Of a stretch of 64,000 bases of DNA, positions 26,431 through 37,772 are shown one piece after another. A program made the translations under genes and the position numbers. The stretch comes from Hippopus hippopus (lineage: Eukaryota > Mollusca > Bivalvia > Cardiida > Cardiidae), in NCBI GenBank assembly GCA_946811185.2, contig OX328112.1:27603742-27667741 (forward strand). The letters run 5' to 3'. Below the pieces are notes generated by a model. It was not told the origin of the DNA. It searched no databases and was given only the letters and a program-made list of their open reading frames with translations. Position 1 is the first letter of the stretch; each line of letters opens with the position of its first letter.

Positions 26431-26516
26431 AGTATTATCTACGTTCAGAAGACGATGCGGGACAATGGCAACAGTGATCAGTAGCAGTGTGTGCCGTACA
26501 ATGTTCAGTATTTCCT

Positions 26517-26725
26517 TAAACTTTTACCAAACAGTGCTGAGTCTTAAAGACCCATGGGAAGAAACCTTTTGAAAACATTGTGGGAAAAGGAGAAAATGCT
26601 GGCAAACAGCATTTTCTTTATTACCAACAATTTTTTCTACCCTGTCAAAGACAATTTTAGCTATGTTTAAATTGCTGTCTGCAAATCCTTTGCAAATTTG
26701 GACATGTCTGATTTTATCCAGAGGT
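26517..26725. mobile_element. R2-family palindromic MITE, diverged
   Basis: Core GAAAACATTGTGGGAAAAGG...GCATTTTCTTTATTACC and outer CTTTTACCAAACAGT are recognisable; the family is defined by the copy at 48,670. Confidence 0.6.
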
Positions 26726-26779
26726 ACGGAATTAAGAAGAGCATTTTTGTTTAGGCTGCAGTAGCCACTACGAGATTTA

Positions 26780-27745
26780 GCTGTAGAATGTTTATTGCGG
26801 AATCCTGATGGGGCCACCCAAAATCTCGCATGTTTGGACATGCGAGGTTTTGAGATTTTCTCACATTCTCGCATGTCAGTCAACTTATAAACATGCGAGA
26901 TTTTACAATCCTCGCGAGGTAATAGGGGCGAGGTTTTATTTCTTAACCCTCGCCTGTCTTTTCTAAATCCTCGTATGTTGGCATATTTCTGCCGCGAGAT
27001 ACGAAATAACTATTGCGATAATTTAAAAGAATTATCGTGATAAAACAAAGTTTCCAGGAAATATTATCTAGATAATAAAAATTTTCACGATAAAAATATC
27101 GCGATAATTCTAACTGTTATCATGATTATTTTTGCTTTCGTGCCCATAACTGACATTCACGGTATCTATAATTAGATACTGTTTCGGAACATCTTCGTCT
27201 TCAACCTCATGAATTCTGCTTTTCCCCAAATGGTTTTAAAGTTGTTCGTAGGAGGCATTTCGAGTCGTCTTTGTGATTTTACAGACTTCTGTTCATTTCC
27301 AGTCTTGTCAAAATTTACCAATTAAGGTATAATTGTTAATGATTCGAATTTTTACTTACTGCAATCTTGTGAAGTCAAAAACTACCGTGTTCATCCAAAT
27401 GATAAAATTTGCTATTTATAGATATCGAGAAACAGATAGAACTATCACGATAATTTTATCTCGAATGTCAGCTCCGTGCACGATTGAGAAATTTTGCGAT
27501 AAAATATTAAGTTTATCGTGATATTTTTTTCAGGAAACTTTTCACTATCTCGATAAAGTTTCCAGGAAATTTATTATTTATCGTGATAGTTTTCTAAAAT
27601 TATCATGATAGCTATCTCGTATCTCTTGGCAGAAATATGCCACCATATCCTCGCATGTATCTAACTCGGTCCTAACTTGCAAACATGCGAGATTTTACAA
27701 AACCTCGTGTTGTCGTATTATCGCCCGGTGCTACAGTAATACAGA
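26780..27745. mobile_element. CTCGCATGT-rich element with a nested insertion
   Basis: Repeated CTCGCATGT/ACATGCGAG motifs at both ends and CGCCCGGTG near the right edge. A related inverted copy without the insertion is at 54,176-54,490. The middle is interrupted by a separate 662-bp element at 26,980-27,641. Confidence 0.65.
26980..27641. mobile_element. Nested inverted-repeat element (662 bp)
   Basis: Ends GGCATATTTCTGCC and its exact complement, followed by near-matching GAGATACGAAATA/ATCTCGTATCTC arms. The interior is rich in ATTATCGTGATA and TTTCCAGGAAA palindromes. Non-coding. Confidence 0.7.
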
Positions 27746-27851
27746 TGCCGGGGAAAAATGTCCCCAGTCGGCATACTACGTGCGATCCGTTGATGGAGTT
27801 ACGGAATCGACCGAGTTGTTACTCGTAATTTTTACAGTACCACCGTTAAAC

Positions 27852-27888
27852 ATGGCATCAACAGACAGTGTAGCAAGTCTCGAGGAAG
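27852..27888 (+). other. Candidate first coding exon of a host gene
   Basis: ATG-led MASTDSVASLEE followed by an in-phase donor G|GTAAAT. The exon at 33,816 joins in phase. The protein is not recognised. No promoter signal is evident, and this could be a chance match. Confidence 0.3.
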
Positions 27889-28002
27889 GTAAATATTTAA
27901 ATATTGTGCATTGTAGCGCAAGTTCTACTCTTATCGTTTATTTTAGTCGCTTTATTTTAAGTGTGTTGTGATATATGACGTTGGGTGGACTCACGACCAG
28001 AT

Positions 28003-28076
28003 GCCCGGCTAGCTCAGTTGGTAGAGCTGCGGTACTTGTGTTTCGGGGGTCGTGGGTTCGAGTCCCGCGTCGGGGA
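28003..28076 (+). tRNA. tRNA-Lys-like sequence, probably SINE head or pseudogene
   Basis: A box TAGCTCAGTTGG and B box GGTTCGAGTCC are perfect, the D and T arms fold and 6 of 7 acceptor pairs form. The start GCCCGGCTAGCTCAG resembles animal tRNA-Lys. The anticodon arm does not fold and no Lys anticodon is in place, so it is unlikely to be functional. A T run follows at 28,080. Confidence 0.5.
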
Positions 28077-28187
28077 CACTTTTCTCCCTTGATTTACTTC
28101 AAGTGTTTGACCCGCGAATCATGTTTTCAAGATCTGGCATTACTGATATTACGGCTTAAATGTATTGAAGTGCCTAACCACGGTAAC

Positions 28188-29886
28188 GGGCTTGTTCGTC
28201 CAGGCTTGTTCGTCCCAACTTGTTCGTCCCAACTGATTTCTCCTTGGTCCGGGCTTGTTCGTCCCAACTTGTTATAGCAGTCTTAGTGCTGTTTTCCCTC
28301 TTTCAGGAATGAGAGAACACAAAAATAAAACAAAAAAAATGTAATAATTATCATTGTATACGATGAATTATTTATCATCTCCAATGGACTAATATAAGAA
28401 CGGGAACAAGACAATTCCCCGTCAAGACAGTTCATCGACAAGTTTTCGAGACAGTTCCCAGACAGATTTAGAGACAGTTCCCCAACACTTTTGAAGACAG
28501 TTCCCCGTGTACATTTGGTCACCGTGAGATTGTATTCAATTTCCTGTGATGGCCTTGTGAAATGTCTGTAATTTTCTATAAAGTCAGCTTTGTTTGAAGG
28601 AACGGTTTGACAGCATTTTGTTGCTAAATACCAAAAAATATTGAAATACAAGTGCTACTTTTTCCCAAATGGTACATACATGTATTTGAAATATTAAGAT
28701 TATGGACCGAGTGTAACAGATAAACGGAATAAGTATTTCACTCATGTAATCCCCCTCTTTCTCTCTCTCTCGCTTTCCATAATGTATTTCTATAACATAA
28801 AGGAATACACATAACTAAATTACAAATTATCAAAGGAATTTAAAGAATTAACTTCAAATAATCTCGAAACGTTTTTTCTTAATAACTTTCACGATGGCTA
28901 ACAGTTTTTTTTTTTTTTTTTTATTTCAAGTGCCCTTATATTTATAACAATCTGGGGTCATTGTGAATTCACCCATGAGGGAATAAGTACCGACAACGTA
29001 CATAGAATTCTTCTTCACAAGGTACAAAAAATCATTCACAACATGAATAATCCACAAATATGTCTAATATCTCATGTTTTTAAATCATAATTGTCAATAA
29101 AAAGGTTATTTAGCATGAGAGAAAAGTGTTGGGGAACTGTCTTCAAAAGTGTTTGGGAACTGTCTTCAAATCTGTCGGGGAACTGTCTGGAAAACTTGTG
29201 TCGGGGATCTGTCCTGTCGTGGAACTGTCTTGATACCTATAGGAACGACAGTTAGGCTCTCGATCTGATAAGTACACATGTGTATAGATCTGCTATTCAA
29301 ATGTGTTAGTAGTGGTTTTTGACAGGTATGAAAACATAATCCCCGACCATTTTACTCAATCTAAGAATATATAACTGTGGAAAAATAGTCATTTCCATCG
29401 TTTCGTTTCGAGAAATTACCAAAGTAAAAGAAAAATATCAATGGATATGGACTTTCAATTTATAGTGTATTGCAGGACGGTCCAAAGCCATAGGTAATAG
29501 GCCGTGTTGTAATGGCTGCTGATAAAGAAACTGCAATAATGTTGAAAAAACGACATTAAAAACAACAGAAACAAACAACCAAATAAAACACAAACTCTGT
29601 GCTAGCTCCCTATCATATATAGTAGCTTTTGGCATGCAATCACATGTTTATACAAGCCCACAGTAAATGATATTTCGCCAACAAACTGCAATAAACTTGC
29701 CAGCGTATCTTCGAGAATAGACGATAGTTCAAAATAAGACCAAGAGAAAGGCAAAGTCAAGGCACTGATAAATTTTATTCACTGTACATATTCAATACGA
29801 TCAATAAGGTAATGTGGGACGAACAAGCCCCGGGGACGAATAAGCCCAGGGACGAACTGGTTTTGGGACAAACAAGCCCAGAGCTC
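28188..29886. mobile_element. Nested foldback elements (GTTCGTCCC arms outside, ACTGTCT arms inside)
   Basis: Outer arms are repeated CTTGTTCGTCCC motifs at 28,188-28,275 and inverted GGGACGAACAAGCCC motifs at 29,808-29,886. Inside, repeated GACAGTTCCCC units at 28,408-28,508 face inverted GGGGAACTGTCT units at 29,127-29,242. Two inverted-repeat elements with multi-copy subterminal motifs, one within the other. No transposase remains. Confidence 0.7.
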
Positions 29887-30431
29887 TTAACCACCACATT
29901 CACTAGGGCTTCAGTCTGAACTTGAAGTGAAGGCTTGTGCACTGTTGATCCAATGCTGTTTTTGTGATTGTTCTATGCTCCCCTTAACAGCAATTATTCA
30001 TTAAAGCTTCTGGAAATTTCAAAATCTTGGTGGTCAACTTCAGTCAGATGCATGTCCTTATTCTTTTAGTCAGCTATTTGTTGTAATTACTTTAAATAGA
30101 AGCATGTCTTCAACCCCTAATCACATGTCAAACAGATCTACCATACAATGATGGGCAGTGTTTTTTTTTTTTAATCAGGGCTAAACATTACAAACAAGTA
30201 ATTTGTGTTGTAATATAACTACTTAATAGCATTAATTGCATTAAAAGATAATTTACATACTCTGGGACAAACTGTTTTGTTGTATTTCATATCTTTTATT
30301 GCTTTTTTCCTAAAAGTTGACAATTAATAGGTTAGTCAGTTCATGTTTTAAATGAAAACTGTTCCGCACAATCAATCCAATTTTTCTTATTTTTACATTA
30401 CCGAGCAGTCATTCTACGCAATCAACAGTTT
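29887..30431. other. Intergenic, nothing recognised
   Basis: No supported feature; a T run near 30,163. Confidence 0.4.
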
Positions 30432-30545
30432 TTAATAATCCTTTTGAAACTGGCTTTTGAAAACACTTTGGGGAAAAAGAGAAAATGCTGGTAACAATTT
30501 TCTCCCTTTTCCACAATGTTTTCTACCCTTTCTGAAAAACAAATT
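30432..30545. mobile_element. R2-family fragment
   Basis: Core only: TTGAAAACACTTTGGGGAAA to CCACAATGTTTTCTACC. Confidence 0.5.
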
Positions 30546-30700
30546 GTTATTAAACATGGGTTGGCTGTGATACGGAGATAGTATTAATACAATTTGACTG
30601 TAAATATTTTTGAAACAATGATATTTCATGTAGTTCAATCAGTATTTGATCAATGCAGACAAGAATTATGTAAATTGAAGAAAACATGTATAACTAATGT

Positions 30701-30950
30701 GGCCTTGGCATAGTGGTCAAGTTGTCTTTGGGTCTTGTATGGCTTGGTTGCAAGGTGAATGATTTGCAACCAGGAGGTTCCAGGTTCCATTCTGGTCCAA
30801 AGTGCTGGATTTTTTTTTTGTTTTTTTTGTTTTTAGTATCCTTAGGCAAGACACTACAGTGCCTAGTACTGATTAAACATTTGAAACATATGTGAGCTGT
30901 CACTGTGATACTGAAATACTGTTGAAATGGGTATTAATCACCATTACAAA
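30701..30950 (+). mobile_element. tRNA-derived SINE, diverged
   Basis: GGCCTTGGCATAGTGGTCAA resembles an A-box region and GGTTCCATTCTGG a B box; the 3' end has TGAAATACTGTTGAAATGGG. Coding frames here are spurious. Confidence 0.5.
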
Positions 30951-31114
30951 AAATGTTTTACTGTAACAAATTATAGTTGTGGGGCAGGAAAGATACATTT
31001 TACATAGAGTCATGGAGGAAAAACTGCAAAAAATATGTCCAAAGCCATAGAGCTTAATGTTTGGCATTTCACATGATGGGAGATACCTTGTCCAAGGTTT
31101 TTAAATTACAGCCC

Positions 31115-32710
31115 ATGGATTAACTCTTTACCACGTAACAAATTTTTAGACCTGTCCAAAATGAAAGCATTTCTAGGCAGCAATTAAAATATGGCTCAAC
31201 TGATGGCATTTCTGTTGGTTGGCACAGAAAACATTGTGAGAAAAGGAGAAAATGCTGGTTACCAGCATTTTCTCCTTTTCCCACAATGTTTTCAAAAGGC
31301 TTCTTTCTCAAGGTCATTGGTATTGTGTGGTAAAGTGTTAAAATATTGCCCTGTCTGCTGTTCATATATATATTTTTTTTTTTGTAAAACTTAGATAAGG
31401 AAATTTTTTCTAAAAAATCTTTAGGTGTTTTATTTGTGTATTTCATTCAAACTGTATGGGACCTTTTGGCCTGTTGTTATTGTAGGTTTGACCCAAATAG
31501 GTCGATATATTGGCCACAGATGAATGTGCAGTTCTAGGTGTAGAAACAATGGAGATAGAGCCATGCTGAAGCAACTCTGTCAAGATATTCTTAAAAGTAT
31601 TGTTTTAGATTGTATCTCAGCAAGATGAAATTTTAGTTTTAAAATCTTTGTGAACTAGCAGCATTTAAAATTTTGTTTGAAACATTGAAGCTACCAGTTT
31701 GGACTTAGAAAATGACTAAGAAATAATTTTGCATATATTTCAACACTTAACCATCTGCTGTGTACAACTATGAAAAATATTAGAAATTCAGAATTGGAGA
31801 GAAATAAAGACATGGAAAGAAATAGATTTATTTACTATCAGAGCAACTTTCTATTTTCACGTTTTCCAGTATTTACTTCACAGATGTCAAAGTATGTCTG
31901 ATAAACAGGGATATAGTTCAGTATATGTAGGAACCCTGTAATGGACCCATCAGGTGTCAAATGCTGCATGTTCAACTCCATTTGTACATATACAACATAC
32001 ATCTTCCATTTCCTATGAAGGCTACTGAACAAGACTACATCTCATGCATATCAACAAAAACTGGATTAGAAACTGTTGTTTTACTTGTTGCTCATTTTCT
32101 CACTTTGTCAAATGTGAGACGTAGTGGTCAGTAGATAAGTCACTTTAATTAAAGTTTATTTGTTTTACCTTTACTTGTAGCCCATCTTATTTTTCTTCTT
32201 TAGCTTAACTCTTTACCAAACAACAAATTTTAGACTTGTCCAAACTGAAAGCATGTGCAGATGACAAAATAGGTGTGACTCAAAAATTGACATTTGTTTT
32301 GGGAAGGGCAGAGAACATTGCAGGAAATAGCTGGTAACCAGCATTTTCTCCTCTTCCCACAAGGTTTTCAAAAGGCTTCTTCTCCAGGGTTGTTAAAAGT
32401 TGGGATTGTGTGGTAAAGCGTTAAAGAAGGATATGAAACTGTAAAATTTACCTTTTCACGTTTTTATTTTCTTAAATTTTTAAACATAGCAAAGCCATTG
32501 GAGTCTCTTTGTATTGATAGACCTGCATTAACCAAACAACAAAATTTTAGACCAGTACAAATTGAAAGCATTTGCAGATGACAAAATAATTTGACTCAAA
32601 AATTGAAATTTGTTTTTAGAAGAGTAGAAAATACTGTGGGATAAGCATTTTCTCCTTTTCCATTTATAAATGTTTTCAAAAGCCTTCTTTGTTAATTTTG
32701 TTAAAACAAC
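31115..32710. mobile_element. Three R2-family copies
   Basis: Copies at about 31,120-31,350, 32,200-32,430 and 32,515-32,710, each with the TAACTCTTTACCACGTAAC-like end and a GGGAAAAGGAGAAAATGCTG palindrome core in varying decay. The 31,350-32,200 interval holds nothing else recognisable. Confidence 0.6.
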
Positions 32711-33640
32711 AGAATACCAAATAAAAAATTGTAAACCAATCCAAATTGAAAGAATTTACAGGCAGAATTTGTTTTAAATTTGCCTTAAATGATAGAAAGC
32801 CGTCTTTTGCTGGGATGTAAAAACTCTGAATTAGTGTATTGTATCATTCACTAAATTTGAAAAAAAAAAAAAAAACTGAAAAGTTTCCAAGAAGTGGAAA
32901 CACAAATTAAATGATTGTGCATTCAGAGACTAGAATATTATCATTTTTGTGGTATTAATGTTCAGTGCTTACTTAAAACCTTGGAGAGCCAAGTCCCACA
33001 AATGAAATTTTCAGTTAGCATAATTACCAAAGTTGTTTTAGCCAGAATATCTGAATCTTTTGAACAGTGTAGATTCAAGATCAGACTGCATGTTACATGT
33101 ATGTAGTCTGATATTGTCTGTATTGTGTCTGACACCATTTTCAACATTATTTCTGTTATATAAAACGATAGCAGTGGACAAAGCTTTCCTGGAGTTTTTG
33201 TACTTCTCAAAATATTCACCTCAAGCCACTTGCTGAGCTACCGGGCTTGGCCTGATCTTTACTGCACCGGTCGCAAAACCAACTAGTTTTAAAGGGCACA
33301 TTATCGGTTAACACTAACAGTGGTTATATGAAAGGTTAGAAGAATAAAGTTTCCGTTACTTGTTATTGAAAACAGAAATGACACACATCCTTATTTCTTT
33401 AGCAACTGGACTTATTACAGATTTCTGTACAGGAGATGTTCAAACTTTTACCTTAAATTCCGTTTGAAAACCTGTACTAGTAACATGCTGCCATTGAAAT
33501 AATGTGGGATGGACAAACTTAAGTTTTCTGAAAAGTCTTAAAACAGATGTTTACTTTTTACTTCCTCAAGTCAAGATAGAGCATTTATATGGCAACTCAA
33601 TGTATCTTATGTTATAGAATTTGTCATTGAAAGGTTGGAC
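32711..33640. other. Intergenic with R3 fragment
   Basis: A short R3 palindrome (GTAGATTCAAGATCAGACTG) near 33,070-33,115 and an A run near 32,865. No supported gene. Confidence 0.45.
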
Positions 33641-33760
33641 AAGATGATAGGAGAAGGGAAAAATGATGGCAATCAGCTTGTCCTCCTTTTCCCACATTGT
33701 GTTCAAAAGCCTTCTCAATAGTTTAACATGGGATTGTATAATCTAAAGTTAAATGACCAG
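33641..33760. mobile_element. R2-family fragment
   Basis: GATAGGAGAAGGGAAAAATG to TTTTCCCACATTGTGTTCAA, core palindrome only. Confidence 0.5.
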
Positions 33761-33815
33761 CATATTGACATATATGTAACAATAGGATGGTGATAGTGTC
33801 TTTCCTAAATTTCAG

Positions 33816-33915
33816 ATGAATTAAACCATCTAGATCCAGATTTGAGAGTGAGGTTTGGATGAATGGAGTCTCTGCTAGGTTTAATGCCTTGGCAAGTGTG
33901 TCTCACAGAAATTTT
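33816..33915 (+). other. Candidate second coding exon of a host gene
   Basis: Acceptor AAATTTCAG and donor TTTT|GTAAGT bound 100 nt. Read in phase with the 27,852 exon, the first part gives ELNHLDPDLRV; a one-base loss near 33,850 moves the remainder into the frame WMNGVSARFNALASVSHRN. Both pieces look protein-like. Whether the shift is read error or decay is unknown; gene not identified. Confidence 0.3.
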
Positions 33916-35126
33916 GTAAGTGACAGTTTGCCATTAGCTTCACTTACATATTTTAAAGAATCTTACCAAGAGCGTTTACACTCATTCTCAGATAACAGCC
34001 CATTTCCACTTTTTTGCAGTCGTAACCTATGTAACTGAGCATACAAGAGCAGAGACTATAATTGTGGTCAAATTACAAATGACGAAAGATTTCCGAGTCA
34101 TTTGATATGCTTTTCTGATCACTTTTAACATTTTCAATACCTATTACACCAGCCAAAAGGGCCTAAATTTAGCGAATTTCCGCTGTCGCACGGAGGAGTG
34201 ATACGTTTTGTCTTTGTACTACTCTACGTTCCAGACGTTGTTGCTTGCAAATTTTGGGTTTTTTCAATGCGCAGGGTCTTGTTCTCGTATTGGCGTAGAA
34301 AATTCATTGTATCCGAAGTCTTAGCACGCCGGAATAATATTGAAACCGTTGTCGCATAAATAGCAGTCAGTCACGTTATCAATTTCTAGATACACATAAA
34401 CAAAACTCTAGATCATTTTTAAAATCAGTATAGTGTGTTTTTTAAACCTTAATGAGTATAGCTTTTTCAAGAGAAACACAACCGTCACCATAAATAAAGC
34501 ATAAAAAGGTAGCGCATCGTTAAATTTCAACGTTCTCGGTGTTGTGATGAAGAATGTCTGGGACGTTAATAAAATATTTAAATCACTTACACAACAATAT
34601 GCAGCTTGTTTTTTCCTATCTATCATTTTAAATTAAAAGCATCAAGCCCAAATTGTCTAATTATAATTTTCATCCCTTAGAGCGAATCATATATCACGTC
34701 TGAGCAGCAGAAAAAGAAAAAATAATCAATAACGTTAAGTGTCAGGGTTGTGTAATGCGATAGGAAATTATCGGTTGGATTTGATATACATGTATATGCA
34801 TAAGATGCTAATTTATGCTAAGTGCTCAAGCATGCACATTGTAGAGCCACATGATTTCCACCGGAAGCACATGCTCGTCATAAATTACAGTGCGGGAGAC
34901 TGTTGAACTTGGTAGATTTGGCACTGATATTTGTATCATCGATCATCGAAGGTTAGTAAGATTCAGTTTTCGTTTGATTTTGATGGAATTAACGCAGATA
35001 TTTTGATGTATTGATATTTCAAGAAATTTGTTGTTTTTATAACCAGAAAAGTAATTTTCATATCTATCAAACATGGTTAACGTACCCGACAGTCAATTTA
35101 ACGTTCCTGACTCTTTTTTTTTTTTT
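33916..35126. other. Upstream region of the transposase gene
   Basis: No gene. Near 34,731, 35,085 and 35,097 are TTAACGTNCCTGAC-like motifs; inverted versions lie beyond the gene at about 37,917, 38,083 and 38,253, for example AACGTTCCTGAC at 35,100 against GTCAGGAACGTT at 38,253. These may be subterminal transposase-binding motifs. A long T tract before CCAG at 35,113-35,136 could be a splice acceptor. Confidence 0.45.
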
Positions 35127-35146
35127 TTTTTTCCAGGGTCTAAAAT

Positions 35147-37772
35147 ATGGGCAAGACAAGGGCTGAATACCAAAAGTATTACAGAGAGAGAAAAAAGAAG
35201 GCAGACAAAGACTTTCTTTAGAGAGAGAGAGAGAACACGACAGTATAAGATACCAATGCAAGCTTTAAGTGAAGAAAAACGAAGAGAGTTGAGAGAGAAG
35301 AATAGAATATGGAAGCGGCGCAGTAGAGAAAATATCAGAAAACGAAAGCAACAAGGACAAGAATGTGATCCAAACAATCAACCTCAATCCAACACAGGTA
35401 GTCTAAATGACTTAACAGCCACCGGAATAAACACAAGAAGTTATGCAGATGAAAGCCAACCTTTTACGGTTAAACTAGACTTTCATCAAAGACCAAGGTC
35501 CAATAAAAGATCAAAGGTTCTTAGAATAGCATCGAAGAAAATAAATAACCTTGAAGAGAAAATTGTAAAACTAGTCAGAGAGAACAAGAAACTTCGCAAA
35601 AGGAACGAAAGACTGGTGAAGTCATACAATAAAGCAAGTAAAAGCAAAGCTATCAATCTAGATAAAGAAATAAAGAGTACACCAAAATCGAAGGCAAATG
35701 CAGATATACGTGAGTTGGGACTTACACCAAGGAAAATTCCCAGAAAAGTGCAGAAGAAATTAGTTATGGCCAATGCAATGATTGCTGAAATACAATCATC
35801 AAATCAGAAGAACAAGGCACAGAAGAAGAGAAGAGTCGTAGCAAATATAGTCAGTGGCGGGGTATTAAAGAAGTACAGATGCCTTGAAATGCTGAGTAAA
35901 GAGACTGGATTGTCTCGGAAAGGTCTTCATAATTCTAAAAACAAAAATCTAAATGCTATTTCAAGGCGTAGAGATGTTTTAGAGAAAGAAAGAATCAAAA
36001 ACATGGTAGTAGACTATTTTGAGAGAGATGACGTGAGTGTCAATATGCCAGGCAAGAATGATTGCAGAAAGAAAAGTGGTGGAGCTGTTGGAGATAAGCT
36101 TCAAGTACGAGTTCCGACGGATTATTTGTCGAACCTTTTTGAAAAATTTACTGCAGAAAATCCAGGCATAAAGATATCAAGAGCTGTATTTTGTCGCCTT
36201 AGGCCTGACCACATTCTACTGACGAAATTAATTACAAGGAACACCTGTCTCTGCAATAAGTATCAGAACTTTGCTATGAAGTTGAAATGCCTACGTTCTC
36301 TTGGGATAGATATATCACCTAACCCAGAAACTGTAAGTAAGACCATGACAGAAGAAGAAATGAGCACAATGTTAAATGAGTGCCTGAAGGAGAATGAAAA
36401 TGTTCCATTTGAAGAATGGAAGCGTGTAGAAGTAGAAGGAAAAAAGAAGATGAAAATCGTCACAACAAATGTAACAAGAGGTGAGTTCTACACATTGATG
36501 TATCAACAGTTCAAAGATTTCTTACAGCATGTATACCGTGTTAAAGGTCAGTACGCAGCTATTAGAAAATCAAAGTCTGACTTACCTCTGAATCACGCTC
36601 TCGTCCACATGGATTTTGCATAAAATTTTACATGCAGTAACTCTGACGAAGTCCAGAGTGCTTACTGGAATGCCACTGCAGTAACATTACATCCAGTGGT
36701 AGCGTATTATAAAATGGCAGATAACCTTGAGCACAGAAACCTGATATTCATGTCTGATATTACAAACCACAACGCCACTGCTGTCTACACAATAGTAAAA
36801 AAATTTGTTCCGGAACTGAAAGAAATGATACCTGGTCTTCAAGTTATACATTATTGGACTGACAGTGCATCATCACAATACAGAAACAAATATATATTTG
36901 ACATTCTGTTACACCATGTTGAAATTTTCCAGATAAAAGGGAGATGGAACTACTTCGAGTTGGGGCATGGTAAGGGGCCATGCGATGGTCTAGGTGGAGT
37001 TGCAAAACGCCTAGTTGCAGAAGCATGTAAGTAGGGCAAGGTTAACATTCAGGATGCATTTGACTTTTTCAAATGGGCAAGTAACCAAAAGAAGAGTATC
37101 AAGTATATCTTCTACACAGGAAAAGATTATGAAGATACAGCTACAGAACTACAGGACCGAAACCCAAAAGTAATACCAGGAACTATGAAACTACATGCCT
37201 TACAACCTGTTGGAAAGCAACTTTATTCTGCAGAAGTATCATGTTATTGTGAGAAATGCCTTACAGGAGAACCATGCGAAAAGTGGAAGAGAGAGCAAAT
37301 CGAGGAAACAAATGCCTCTGTTAAGGGAAATAAGATTCGGGAGAGAAGAAAAAGAAAATCCAGTGAAGAGGAAGGCGAAGTGAATGACAGAAGCAAAGCA
37401 GCGAAAGTCATGGAAAATAATGAAATTGCAAAAGCACCAGAAACCATTGGTGATTCTGGGATAAAAGTAATGGCCTTTGATCCTGAAATTGGCAAGTACA
37501 TTTTGGTGAAATGGGATGAAATCATATATCCAGCAAAGATAATAACTGTTGAAAGAGGCGAACAGAAAGTAAAGGTGTCGTTTATGGAGGAAAGTAAAAG
37601 AAAGGGTGAAGTCAAGTTATTTAAATGGCCAGAAAGGGCAGACATAGAGTTCGTAGAGTATGACCATATAGTGTGTGAAATTGAAGAGCCATCACCTTGT
37701 AGCAGAAGCCAACGTCAATTAAAGTTAGAAGAAAATGCATACAACTTTTTCGTTTATGACAATACCCCCTAG
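35147..37772 (+). pseudogene. DDE-type DNA transposase with Tudor-like tail, broken
   Basis: Begins MGKTRAEYQKYYRERKKK at ATG 35147, shifts frame near 35,220, then one frame runs to 37,772, interrupted by TAA at 36621-36623 (just after HMDFA) and TAG at 37032-37034. N-terminal third: basic and coiled-coil, bZIP-like. Middle: RNase H-like transposase signatures HVHMDFA, WTDSASSQYRNK and GHGKGPCDGLGGVAKR. Then a Cys/His stretch (CYCEKCLTGEPCEKW). C-terminus: a Tudor-like module (YILVKWDEIIYPAKI ... FKWPERADIEFVEYD). About 870 codons. I lean towards a Sola-like superfamily but am unsure. The nonsense changes make it inactive. Confidence 0.7.

Noticed and set aside
28003..28076. Functional tRNA-Lys gene
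   Set aside because: The A and B boxes and the D and T arms are good, but the anticodon arm does not fold and no Lys anticodon is placed in a loop.
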